7,506 nucleotides of DNA from JABDDM01 sp038240295 (GTDB taxonomy: Bacteria; Bacteroidota; Ignavibacteria; Palsa-1295), in the NCBI GenBank assembly GCA_038240295.1, contig JBBSDW010000150.1, positions 1 to 7,506 on the forward strand, given 5' to 3'. This document shows, piece after piece, positions 1-6,761 of the stretch. The notes below the pieces were generated by a model, which saw nothing but the letters and a program-made list of their open reading frames with translations, was not told the origin of the DNA and ran no database searches. The translations under genes and the position numbers were made by a program. Numbering within the stretch: position 1 is the stretch's first letter; every line of letters begins with the position of its first letter.

Positions 1-1150
1 AAATGATCTCCATGACCGCCCGGCTAAAGCCTTTCAAGAAATCTTTTTTCTTTGACTCGTCCCAGGATGCCTCAGGCGGGGTAATATAGTAGTAAGCCTC
101 TGTTGCGACTTGCTCGAACGCGCCCGGGCTATCCATGGCTGCAAACGCCCAGCGCATGTGTTCGGGAGTCGGCTCAACTTTGCACCTGACTTCCGACGGG
201 ATCGAAATGATCGACTTATCGATCAAGAATTGCCGTATGCGATTGAGCATCGATTCGGTCTCGCGAAAAAGATTCTTTTCGGAGAAGTGCTCGCTTTCGA
301 CGTAGGACCTAAAACACGCTTCCGCGCCGAGCGTGACATCGATCGAATGCGCAGCGGTTACGAACCGATCGGTGAGTCGAACGATCTCTTCGTGTCCGCG
401 AGCCAGGAGCGTGTCGAGTGATTCGGTGACAAGCTCGGACCGCTCGAGGAATGTTTGCATCTTGTCGGCGCCCAATCTGAAATAGTCGTAGCGGGATTCG
501 GGCAGAACAACTGTTTTGAGCGCCGTAATAAAACTGCTGAGCGCCATCTTTGCTTCATCGAGCGCCTCCAGTATCTCCGTATGGATCGCGCTGCCTTCGA
601 GGGGCGTTAACGATTCGGCTGGAAGATTATCGAATCCGGTCAATCTTCCTTCGAAGACTGCGATCGATGTTTCGAGGATCGTTCGGTCAAGCGCGTTGCT
701 TAAATTTTGTCGTGCAACTGCCAGCGCCCTCGGCATTGCGCGAAGCCGTTTGATCGCTGCGGCGGTGCGCTCTTCGAGCGATGCATAATCTCGGTGAAAG
801 AGATGCCGAAGCTCGAGCGCAATGTCGTAGAACATCGGGTTCCAGTCATACTCGCGAAGCTCGCGAATGCGAAACAGCTCTTCATTCAGTTTCCAGCGAA
901 TAGAGCGTCGCTCAAAATTCTCGATGGTGTCAACGACCTCATTGCCATATTTCTGTTCGAGTGTTTCAAGCGCGTCGCTCAGCTCATCAACGTAGTTCTT
1001 CCGTGCAGTCGCACTGAAATCTTCCATGCGCGCATCGTATTGATGCAAACCCAGGTTCGCACCAAGTGTCGGATAAAATTCGAGATACAGATCGAGCACT
1101 GCGTCACGAAATTCCGTGAAGGACTGAAAACGTTTGTTACGAAAAGTCAT
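1..1150 (-). CDS. DUF885-family protein, C-terminal part cut off by window edge
   Basis: I translated this minus-strand frame by hand. It is open from an ATG at 1150 to the left edge (383 residues), with no stop. It reads as the N-terminal two thirds of a DUF885-family protein. Residues 34-41 (GLHQYDAR) match the family's early G-x-H-x-Y-D-x-R signature. The middle is long, acidic and helical, and residues 353-367 (YYYITPPEASWDE) match the conserved stretch just before the family's HExxPGH-like motif, which would lie just off the left edge. DUF885 proteins are usually about 550-600 residues; many are exported, but no signal peptide is visible here, so this one looks cytoplasmic. The family is thought to be metallopeptidase-like because of that motif, but its substrate is not established. 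The gene starts 22 bases after the nucleotidyltransferase stop, so the two are probably co-transcribed. There is only a weak purine patch before the ATG. The family call is from memory of family motifs. Confidence 0.85.
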   Translation of the reverse strand, partial: MTFRNKRFQSFTEFRDAVLDLYLEFYPTLGANLGLHQYDARMEDFSATARKNYVDELSDALETLEQKYGNEVVDTIENFERRSIRWKLNEELFRIRELREYDWNPMFYDIALELRHLFHRDYASLEERTAAAIKRLRAMPRALAVARQNLSNALDRTILETSIAVFEGRLTGFDNLPAESLTPLEGSAIHTEILEALDEAKMALSSFITALKTVVLPESRYDYFRLGADKMQTFLERSELVTESLDTLLARGHEEIVRLTDRFVTAAHSIDVTLGAEACFRSYVESEHFSEKNLFRETESMLNRIRQFLIDKSIISIPSEVRCKVEPTPEHMRWAFAAMDSPGAFEQVATEAYYYITPPEASWDESKKKDFLKGFSRAVMEII

Positions 1151-1172
1151 GATTCTCAGGAAGATGAAAAAC

Positions 1173-2156
1173 TTATCGGAAGTCGATCTCTGAACTGTCT
1201 CCGGCATTGATACGCCGGAAGCCACTTTTGATCATTGCGTTATTTCCCGCGATCGATCCTTCAAGCAGCGCCGTTTCGACGACACAGCCATCGCCAATGA
1301 TCGAATCACGGATGATCGAATCGCGGACGATCGCTCCTTCGCCGATCGTTGCGTAGGGTCCGATGATGGAGTTCTCGATCTCGGCAGTGGCAGCGATCGA
1401 AACCGGGGGCAATGTGATTACGCCCGCGATCTTCCTGTCGTTTGCCCGTTTTGATAGAAGATGACGGTTGGTGCTGAGCATCGTTTCGGGCTTGCCGCAA
1501 TCGTACCAGGCGTCGACGGCGAACGTCGAAAACCGCTCGCCCTGATCGATCATTCGCTGCAAGGCGTCGGTGAGTTGATATTCGTTTTTGGTGCGAATGT
1601 TCTTTTCCACCAGCTCATTGAGTGATTCGATGAGGAGCTTTGGATTGCGGATGAAATAAACTCCGACCACCGCGAGATTCGTCTTCGGGTGCTCCGGCTT
1701 TTCCACAAGTCTCGCGATGTATTCACCTTCCATCTCTACGACTCCAAATCGGCGCGGATCTTCAACGGTCTTCACACCGAGTGCGCTGGTTGGCGTTCGA
1801 AAAACACTTGTGAGATCAACATCGAAAATTGTGTCTCCTAAGATGATGAAGAGCGGCTCGCCATTCGTGGGGATCGAATCGCGCGCGACCCAGATAGAGT
1901 GACCGAGGCCGAGCAGTTCTTCCTGCGTTACAAAGTTGGTTTTGAGATGTGCATATTTTGCTCGAACATACGTTTCGACAAGATCGCCCATATAACCAAC
2001 GACGATGGTTGCGCTTGTGACTCCATCGCCAATGAGCTTATCGAGAATATGGCCAAGGATCGGTTTTCCAGCAACGTTGAGCAGGACTTTTGGCAGCGTG
2101 TACGTGTGAGGCCGGAGACGAGTGCCGACTCCGGCAACAGGAATGATCGCGTGCAT
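1173..2156 (-). CDS. Sugar-phosphate nucleotidyltransferase (glucose-1-phosphate thymidylyl-/uridylyltransferase type) with beta-helix C-terminus
   Basis: This 327-residue enzyme should transfer a nucleotidyl group from NTP to a sugar 1-phosphate, giving an NDP-sugar and pyrophosphate in the cytoplasm, for surface polysaccharide synthesis. Residues 9-23 carry the NTP-binding signature (GVGTRLRP...PK), with the catalytic-type Arg13 and Lys23. Asp108 in ILGDTIFD is the expected metal ligand, VEKP at 151-154 and WYDCGKPE at 217-224 are further family motifs, and Asp219 is the probable second metal ligand. From about residue 255 to 315 there are isoleucine-rich left-handed beta-helix repeats ending in NAGDSSEI. 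The layout matches the long form of RmlA-type enzymes rather than short RmlA. Sequence alone does not settle the sugar or the nucleotide, so no gene symbol is given. No clear Shine-Dalgarno sequence precedes the ATG. It is the first gene of a likely unit with the DUF885 gene and is divergent from the propeller pair. Confidence 0.92.
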   Translation of the reverse strand: MHAIIPVAGVGTRLRPHTYTLPKVLLNVAGKPILGHILDKLIGDGVTSATIVVGYMGDLVETYVRAKYAHLKTNFVTQEELLGLGHSIWVARDSIPTNGEPLFIILGDTIFDVDLTSVFRTPTSALGVKTVEDPRRFGVVEMEGEYIARLVEKPEHPKTNLAVVGVYFIRNPKLLIESLNELVEKNIRTKNEYQLTDALQRMIDQGERFSTFAVDAWYDCGKPETMLSTNRHLLSKRANDRKIAGVITLPPVSIAATAEIENSIIGPYATIGEGAIVRDSIIRDSIIGDGCVVETALLEGSIAGNNAMIKSGFRRINAGDSSEIDFR

Positions 2157-2191
2157 CTGGTGTGAAAAAGTGATCGCGCAAATGTTCTATG

Positions 2192-2199
2192 CAAAAATA
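2192..2199 (-). promoter_or_regulatory. Candidate -7 promoter element (TAnnTTTG) for the nucleotidyltransferase gene
   Basis: Read on the minus strand, this is TATTTTTG, an exact match to the Bacteroidota -7 consensus TAnnTTTG. It lies 35 bases upstream of the nucleotidyltransferase ATG, leaving a short 5' leader. I see no good TTG at the usual -33 spacing, so this is a half-match only. It rests on assuming a Bacteroidota-like primary sigma factor. Confidence 0.3.
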
Positions 2200-2324
2200 C
2201 GACGCTCTCCGGGCGTTACGAGAAAGCGAGAGTGATCAACGCCAGACGGACATCAGGATGCCGCAACAACGTGAGACAAAATGTGAACTGCGGTGTTCTC
2301 TTTCAGAGCTACTCTTGAATCAAT

Positions 2325-3308
2325 ATGCGAAAACTATCCGTCATTTTACTTCTACTCTTTGGCGCAGCCTCACTTTTTGAAGCTTGCGCAACGACGACAA
2401 CCACCGACACGCAGCAGGATTTTGCAAATCTTGTATGGAAACCAGATGGTTCGGGCATGTACGGCCTATTCGACCGGCAACTCCTTTACGTAACGAATAC
2501 TGCGACCAACCAGTATATCATTGGCATCTACAATCAAACTGGCGGCCTCATCGGCACCGTACCGACTACGAACATGGCTGTTAACCCCAACTTTTTTGTC
2601 GACAGCCAGAATGCGCATGCGGTTGCGGAGTTGGGCGCCAATCTTTACAAAGTCGATCTGCCCTCGGGCAACCAGACCTTGCTTGCAACAAAGGTCAGGC
2701 TTTTCGTTGCTTCGCCAGATCTGCACTATGCGATCGTAACTCCTTCGCCCGATGGTTCGCCAGTTCGAACGATAAGTGTGCTCGATATACAATCGTCACC
2801 TGCACGAGAGATCAAAAAGTGGGATGTGTCGCAAGTCAGTGACAACTCCGGGATCTGGATCAAGAATGGAAGGTTTGGCCTGACCGTTAACAATGGCGGT
2901 GCGCAGATCGATATTTTCGATACGCTCGGAAATCTTGTCGATTCAGTGCAGACGGCAGATCAGGAGTTTCATAACGGAAATTACGTTGCTGCAACTGACG
3001 ATCTCTATTATCGGACAGGTGGGAATGGCGTCGATCGGATCAATCTTACGACACGAGCCATCACGCATATGTTCTCGACCGAAGCTGTTGACAATTTCGA
3101 CGTATCTGTCGATGGCAAGACCCTCGCGGTCAATGCAACTTCAGGAATTTCTGTGATCAACACACAGACGCTCGCTGCGAAGTTCATTACGAACGATGCG
3201 ATCTATTGGGGTGTATTTTTGTCGCCGACGGACGACCGGCTTGCATACATCCACCAATCGGATGGTTCGATCCGTGACATCCATGTGCTCTCTTTTTCAC
3301 TTCCATAA
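2325..3308 (+). CDS. Putative exported lipoprotein with WD40/TolB-like beta-propeller
   Basis: This 327-residue protein starts with a typical export signal: MRKLS followed by a hydrophobic run of about 12 residues, then LFEAC with Cys21. The Cys may be a lipidation site, but Phe and Glu at -3 and -2 make a poor lipobox, so cleavage by signal peptidase I is also possible. A threonine-rich linker (residues 23-27) follows. The rest is beta-rich with propeller-like repeats: LVWKPDGSGMYGL at 37-49, ASPDLHYAIV at 129-138, DVSVDGKTLAVN at 259-270 and FLSPTDDRLAYIH at 298-310. This resembles the S-P-D-G-x-x-L-A blades of WD40-like and TolB-type propellers, which usually serve as binding scaffolds. 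No catalytic residues are evident and the ligand is unknown. The stop lies 14 bases before the next start, so the two genes are likely one transcript encoding two envelope or secreted propellers. No Shine-Dalgarno sequence is visible. Confidence 0.82.
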   Translation: MRKLSVILLLLFGAASLFEACATTTTTDTQQDFANLVWKPDGSGMYGLFDRQLLYVTNTATNQYIIGIYNQTGGLIGTVPTTNMAVNPNFFVDSQNAHAVAELGANLYKVDLPSGNQTLLATKVRLFVASPDLHYAIVTPSPDGSPVRTISVLDIQSSPAREIKKWDVSQVSDNSGIWIKNGRFGLTVNNGGAQIDIFDTLGNLVDSVQTADQEFHNGNYVAATDDLYYRTGGNGVDRINLTTRAITHMFSTEAVDNFDVSVDGKTLAVNATSGISVINTQTLAAKFITNDAIYWGVFLSPTDDRLAYIHQSDGSIRDIHVLSFSLP

Positions 3309-3322
3309 ATTGTTCCCCAGTA

Positions 3323-4531
3323 ATGCGCCAGCTTCGGTACCTGCTAATAATTTGTGCACTTGCGATGTGTGTGACCCCCACTTCCGCGCAGATCACGTGG
3401 GAAAAGGCCAACGCTCGTGAGCAATTCATTTCGATGAGGAACGGGCGATCGGGCGAGATGTATGGCGTCAATGACCGGTTGTTCCAATCGCTCGATGAGG
3501 GCAGGAGTTGGATCGTCTTTAACAACCAAGGCGGCGAGCAATGTGTCGCGGTCGATTCGACAGGTGATCTGTTTGTAGCTACCTCATCAGCCCTTTTTGT
3601 CTCAATCGATACTGGGAATTCGTGGGTCGATTTGAAGTTTAGAGGTTGCACAGCGGTGGAAATCCATGATGGAGCGGTGTACACGGCTTCCGATTCCGGA
3701 CTCTATCGATCAACGGACAAAGGACTCAATTGGACGCATCTTTATTCGACGACGCTCACGATCTCAAAGATCGCTTTTGCATCGAGCGGTCAGATCTTCA
3801 TCGTCCAGCGAGGGACCTTGACCAGATTTCAATCGGATGGGACAGGTGCAAAAGTGATTTTTCCGACCAGCTATGTTATTTCGAGCATCTATACGGCACC
3901 GCCTTCCAAAGTTTTTCTGACAATCGCAAAAGATGTTGGTGGAGATCTTGAGGTCTCAAGCGATAATGGCGACACACCTTTTTTGGAGATCGGGTATGGC
4001 AATACGGTCATGAATGGCGTGGTCGTCGGTGATTCCGAAAAGTTATATGCCGTCGGGGGGGTACAAGACGCCAGTTCTTCGATGATCACCAAAGGTTTCG
4101 CGCTCGAGGCGCCGGAAACGTTTGCTTCGACGACGAATATTTCAGAGGGTTTACCCCAAACGGATGTGCGCGTTCTTACAATTTCGCCACATGGACGCCT
4201 GGTGGTCTCCACTGATAGTGGTATCTATCGCACTGCCGAGGCGGTTCGTGAAGTCGCTGTAAAACGGAACGAAGGAATTAGTGCATCGATCTTTCCGAAT
4301 CCTTCATCAGGCGATGCTATCCTAAGTTTTAGTATGAGGCAAGCCGGCGAGGTGAGCTATCGACTGTACGATCAGCTTGGCCGGTTGGTGAAAGCAGGTG
4401 AAAATCGTGCGGAGACGCAGGGTTTACATCAACTCTTGTTAAGCCACTTGCCGCTGATTGCGGGCCAATATTTTTGCGTCCTGAATTTAGGCGGTCAGAC
4501 CTCTACGTTCGGATTCATTCGATCTCGGTGA
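3323..4531 (+). CDS. Secreted Asp-box (BNR) beta-propeller protein with T9SS C-terminal sorting domain
   Basis: This is a 402-residue exported protein. Residues 1-23 are a classical signal peptide ending TSAQ, with cleavage likely after Ala22 or Gln23. Asp-box motifs (S-x-D-x-G-x-x-W) occur at 56-63 (SLDEGRSW), 94-101 (SIDTGNSW) and 130-137 (STDKGLNW). A degenerate one follows at about 212-216 (SSDNG), and VVSTDSGIYRT at 294-304 looks like a last blade. Such repeats build sialidase/YCF48/photosystem-type propellers, but no sialidase active-site set is visible, so a binding role is more likely. Residues about 318-402 form a type A T9SS sorting domain: IFPNPSSGDAILSF, then YRLYDQLGRLV, then LIAGQYFCVL and a basic tail. 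This domain would direct the protein across the outer membrane by type IX secretion, then to cleavage or surface anchoring. The gene's 3' end overlaps the convergent CLC gene by 17 bases. Its partner is probably the upstream lipoprotein. Confidence 0.9.
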   Translation: MRQLRYLLIICALAMCVTPTSAQITWEKANAREQFISMRNGRSGEMYGVNDRLFQSLDEGRSWIVFNNQGGEQCVAVDSTGDLFVATSSALFVSIDTGNSWVDLKFRGCTAVEIHDGAVYTASDSGLYRSTDKGLNWTHLYSTTLTISKIAFASSGQIFIVQRGTLTRFQSDGTGAKVIFPTSYVISSIYTAPPSKVFLTIAKDVGGDLEVSSDNGDTPFLEIGYGNTVMNGVVVGDSEKLYAVGGVQDASSSMITKGFALEAPETFASTTNISEGLPQTDVRVLTISPHGRLVVSTDSGIYRTAEAVREVAVKRNEGISASIFPNPSSGDAILSFSMRQAGEVSYRLYDQLGRLVKAGENRAETQGLHQLLLSHLPLIAGQYFCVLNLGGQTSTFGFIRSR

Positions 4532-5933
4532 TATTCGGGTTGTCAGAATGCAACAGGTTGTCGAAATGCAAATTTCGCATCGATCCGAGGCTGGCATCCG
4601 GAGGAATGTCGATCAATAGTCCCTTCGATCCGCCTACGCGTTGGGATAAGTACACTCCTGAATGTCCGCTAAAAATATATGCAAGAAATACGGCGACGCC
4701 GAAGTAGACCAGATTATCGGATCCGAAGAGTTCTACTGATAAGATCGTGCAGGCAAGCGGCGTGTTTGCTGCGCCGGCAAATACGGCAACGAAACCAAGC
4801 CCAGCGAATAGCTCCAGCGGAGCGTGCAGTAAAACGGCAAGCACATTGCCAAGGGTTGCACCGATAAAAAACATTGGTGTCACCTCGCCACCTTTAAATC
4901 CGCTGCCAAGTGTGATGACCGTGAATATAAGTTTCCACATCCAGCTGAGAGGAGCTACACCGCCTTTTATAAATGCGGATTCGATCGTTACAGCATGCGG
5001 ATCCAATGAACTGACTCCGAGTCCGAGATAATCGCGCGTGCCGAGTGCGTAGGTAAGCCCGATAACGATGATCGCTCCGACCACGGGGCGCAGCCAAAAA
5101 ATCTTCACTCGCTTGAAGAGTTTGTGAATGCCATGGGTGACCTCCGAGAACAATCTACTCGTAAGTCCGAATACAATGGCTGCAATTACCACTTTGGCAA
5201 GCAAGTGCCATTCAAATCGGAACATACCGATCACACTTGATTTTGCAGGCATCATTAACGCAGCCGAAGCGATCATGTGATGCACCTGATTAATGCCCCA
5301 AAGCCTGCACGTTATATCGCCAACGACACTTGCGATCAGGCAGGGCAAGAGTCCGTCGTATTTTAATGTTCCAACAGCGAGCACTTCCAGTGCGAATACG
5401 GCGCCCGCTAACGGTGTGCCGAATACCGCACCGAATCCGCCCGCGATCCCCGCCATTAGTAGCAATCGCCGATCGGCGGCTTGAAGCCTGAAGAGTTTTG
5501 CGAACGAGCTGGCGATGCCGGCGCCGATCTGAAGCGCAGAGCCTTCGCGTCCGGCCGAACCACCAAATAAGTGCGTGATGAGGGATGCGATAAAGATGAT
5601 CGGTGCCATTCGTCGAGGCACTTCGCCACCCGGTTGATGGATCGCGTCCACGATAAGATCGCTTCCTTGCTCGACCGATCGCCCGAAATAATGATAGAGC
5701 AACACGACGGCGATGCCTGCGAGCGGGAGATAGAACAAAAGATTGGGATTGAGCTCGCGAATATTCGTCACGGTGTTTAGCGACCAAACGAACAACGCAC
5801 ACGCCGAGCCAATCACCACTCCTACCGGAATCGCGATCAAGAGCCACTTAAGAACGAACTGGCCTATCGAGACATGCTCTTGTAACGAATCACGAACAGA
5901 CTGGGCGCTAATTCCGAGTACAGATCTCCTCAT
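4515..5933 (-). CDS. CLC-family anion/proton antiporter, CLC-F (fluoride exporter)-like
   Basis: This is a 472-residue polytopic inner-membrane protein. Diagnostic CLC elements are present in order: GGSAGREGSALQIG at 124-137, with Glu130 at the gating-glutamate position; GGFGAVFGTPLAGAVFALEV at 165-184; GSGFKGGEVTPMFFIGA at 343-359; FAGAANTPLACT at 385-396; and SGHSGVY at 422-428. Canonical chloride CLCs carry GSGIP between helices C and D. Here the equivalent place appears to read EQGSD (88-92), so the chloride-coordinating serine motif is lost. That loss, together with GGEVTP-FFIGA and SGH-GVY, matches my memory of the CLC-F subclass, which exports fluoride in exchange for protons. The fluoride assignment is inference; the CLC fold is near certain. 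The ATG overlaps the stop of the upstream 111-residue gene (ATGA), so translation is probably coupled. A GAGGAG run lies just after, not before, the start, and no better in-frame start follows. Confidence 0.93.
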   Translation of the reverse strand: MRRSVLGISAQSVRDSLQEHVSIGQFVLKWLLIAIPVGVVIGSACALFVWSLNTVTNIRELNPNLLFYLPLAGIAVVLLYHYFGRSVEQGSDLIVDAIHQPGGEVPRRMAPIIFIASLITHLFGGSAGREGSALQIGAGIASSFAKLFRLQAADRRLLLMAGIAGGFGAVFGTPLAGAVFALEVLAVGTLKYDGLLPCLIASVVGDITCRLWGINQVHHMIASAALMMPAKSSVIGMFRFEWHLLAKVVIAAIVFGLTSRLFSEVTHGIHKLFKRVKIFWLRPVVGAIIVIGLTYALGTRDYLGLGVSSLDPHAVTIESAFIKGGVAPLSWMWKLIFTVITLGSGFKGGEVTPMFFIGATLGNVLAVLLHAPLELFAGLGFVAVFAGAANTPLACTILSVELFGSDNLVYFGVAVFLAYIFSGHSGVYLSQRVGGSKGLLIDIPPDASLGSMRNLHFDNLLHSDNPNITEIE

Positions 5934-6265
5934 GCGGTCGCAGCGAATTTGTTGGTGAGGCGAGTTAAGGTTTCGTCATCGACGCTATGATTATGGACGA
6001 GACGAGCTCGAGCTGTTACCATATGATTGATGACGGAATGAACAAGATTGAAATTCGTGCATCCTGACGTACCGGACTGCAATTCGATCGGCTTTCTTTC
6101 GAGGGGCAATGCGACATAAGCATTGGTCGTGATACGGAAGTGGATCTTGATTTCCTCATCTTCCGGCCTGCGACTGAGGTCCGTGTGTGCTTTAGTCTGC
6201 GTGCCTGCCACGCGCTTCATCAAGGCCTGGTCGAATGTCGGTCGGAGTCTCACGTGTGTTAACAT
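5930..6265 (-). CDS. Hypothetical 111-residue protein translationally coupled to the CLC antiporter
   Basis: I do not recognise this protein. It looks real because its TGA shares bases with the antiporter's ATG (ATGA), its codons are rich in third-position C and G like its neighbours, and candidate promoter elements lie directly upstream. It is soluble, with no signal peptide or membrane segment. The N-terminal half is charged (residues 1-40, with a RRPEDEEIKIHF run at about 32-43). A beta-like stretch follows (ITTNAYVALPLE, about 45-56), then a His/Asn-rich helical part (LVHSVINHMV) with His residues at two further sites near the C-terminus. There is a single Cys. Its job may relate to the antiporter, for example accessory or regulatory, but that is context only. 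The ATG at 6265 sits only 4 bases after a TAGATTTG -7 match. The mRNA could therefore be nearly leaderless, or the true start could be the internal Met17. Confidence 0.6.
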   Translation of the reverse strand: MLTHVRLRPTFDQALMKRVAGTQTKAHTDLSRRPEDEEIKIHFRITTNAYVALPLERKPIELQSGTSGCTNFNLVHSVINHMVTARARLVHNHSVDDETLTRLTNKFAATA

Positions 6266-6269
6266 TATG

Positions 6270-6284
6270 CAAATCTACGAATTG
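6270..6284 (-). promoter_or_regulatory. Candidate TAnnTTTG promoter for the small gene/CLC unit
   Basis: On the minus strand TAGATTTG (6277-6270) matches the Bacteroidota -7 consensus exactly. A TTTG lies 15 bases further upstream, around 6293-6296, close to the expected -33 spacing. The element ends only 4 bases before the ATG at 6265, which would give a leaderless or near-leaderless transcript. It overlaps the opposite-strand candidate for the SRPBCC gene. Confidence 0.35.
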
Positions 6285-6308
6285 AAGTGGCTCAAAGACT
6301 TATGTTTG
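6282..6308 (+). promoter_or_regulatory. Candidate TTG / TAnnTTTG promoter for the SRPBCC gene
   Basis: TTG at 6282-6284 and TATGTTTG at 6301-6308 (exact TAnnTTTG) are 19 bases apart, start to start, as in Bacteroidota -33/-7 promoters. A transcript starting near 6312-6315 would leave a leader of about 25 bases before the ATG at 6338. This supports that start over the longer frame beginning at 6287, whose first codons would lie inside the promoter. Confidence 0.42.
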
Positions 6309-6310
6309 TA

Positions 6311-6324
6311 GAGGCGGTTGCCTC
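6311..6324. repeat. Short perfect inverted repeat GAGGC-GGTT-GCCTC
   Basis: A 5-base stem with a 4-base loop, GAGGC at 6311-6315 and GCCTC at 6320-6324, lies just after the -7 candidate and before the SRPBCC start. It could be a small leader hairpin or an operator half-site pair. A stem this short can arise by chance. Confidence 0.25.
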
Positions 6325-6337
6325 ATTTCACAAGAAA

Positions 6338-6757
6338 ATGGATATCAAGCATACGATTCACATCAACGCCGACGCGATGAATATTTACGATGCCATCGCA
6401 ACGCAGCGTGGCGTTGAAGGCTGGTGGGCCAAAGATTGCACGATCTCCGAAGAAAAAGGAGAGACGTCCGAGATCAGGTTCTTGCACAACGGTCAAACAT
6501 TTACGATGAATTTTCGCATTGATACGCTGGACCCGAGCCGGAAGGTTGTCTGGGCTTGCACCGGCAATTCGAATTCAAATTGGATCGGCACCACGATTAC
6601 CTACGAGATCATGAGTCACGGTGCAAACTGCACGCTGACCTTTAAACACACAGGCTTTCCTGAAACATACAAGAACCAGATGGAAGCCGAACGCTGGACG
6701 CAATTCCTCGAGTCGCTGAAGCAATACTGCGAGACTGGTACGGGCACGCCAGAGTGA
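6338..6757 (+). CDS. SRPBCC / AHSA1-like (START-type) small protein
   Basis: This is a 139-residue cytoplasmic protein of the SRPBCC superfamily, close to the AHSA1 (activator of Hsp90 ATPase homologue) group. These helix-grip proteins hold a hydrophobic ligand in a central cavity. Family features are IHINADAMNIYDAI at 8-20, GVEGWWAKD at 25-33 (the conserved WW), a mid-protein IDTLDPSRKVVWAC at 61-74, WIGTTITYE at 82-90, the TLTFKHTGF strand at 99-107, and WTQFLESLKQYCETGTG at 120-136. Length and order are typical and it looks intact. The ligand and role cannot be read from sequence. The frame is open back to 6287, but I chose the ATG at 6338 because the homology begins there and a TTG/TAnnTTTG pair sits just upstream. 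The start is A-rich without a clear Shine-Dalgarno sequence. An aquaporin remnant begins 4 bases after its stop. Confidence 0.9.
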   Translation: MDIKHTIHINADAMNIYDAIATQRGVEGWWAKDCTISEEKGETSEIRFLHNGQTFTMNFRIDTLDPSRKVVWACTGNSNSNWIGTTITYEIMSHGANCTLTFKHTGFPETYKNQMEAERWTQFLESLKQYCETGTGTPE

Positions 6758-6761
6758 CCTG

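Noticed and set aside
707..1210. 167-codon plus-strand frame opposite the DUF885 gene
   Set aside because: It lies antisense to a frame with clear family motifs and shows no recognisable domain; it is a shadow.
2205..2232. CTCTC...GAGAG inverted repeat in the divergent gap as a terminator
   Set aside because: The stem is about 5 bases with a long loop and no following T run; chance is the better explanation.
2310..2317. TACTCTTG as a -7 element for the lipoprotein gene
   Set aside because: It has one mismatch to TAnnTTTG, no TTG at -33, and lies only 7 bases before the ATG.
3187..3684. 165-codon minus-strand frame across the two propeller genes
   Set aside because: It is antisense to two well-supported genes and has no domain or plausible start signal.
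5290..5847. 185-codon minus-strand frame inside the CLC gene
   Set aside because: It is an alternative frame of a strongly conserved transporter, Arg-rich and without motifs.
6287..6337. 17-codon N-terminal extension of the SRPBCC protein
   Set aside because: Family similarity begins at the ATG at 6338, and the extension overlaps the likely promoter.
5934..6340. Fluoride riboswitch upstream of the CLC unit
   Set aside because: I looked for the conserved GG-GAUG and CUGAUG-CUCCUAC-like segments on the minus strand and did not see them.
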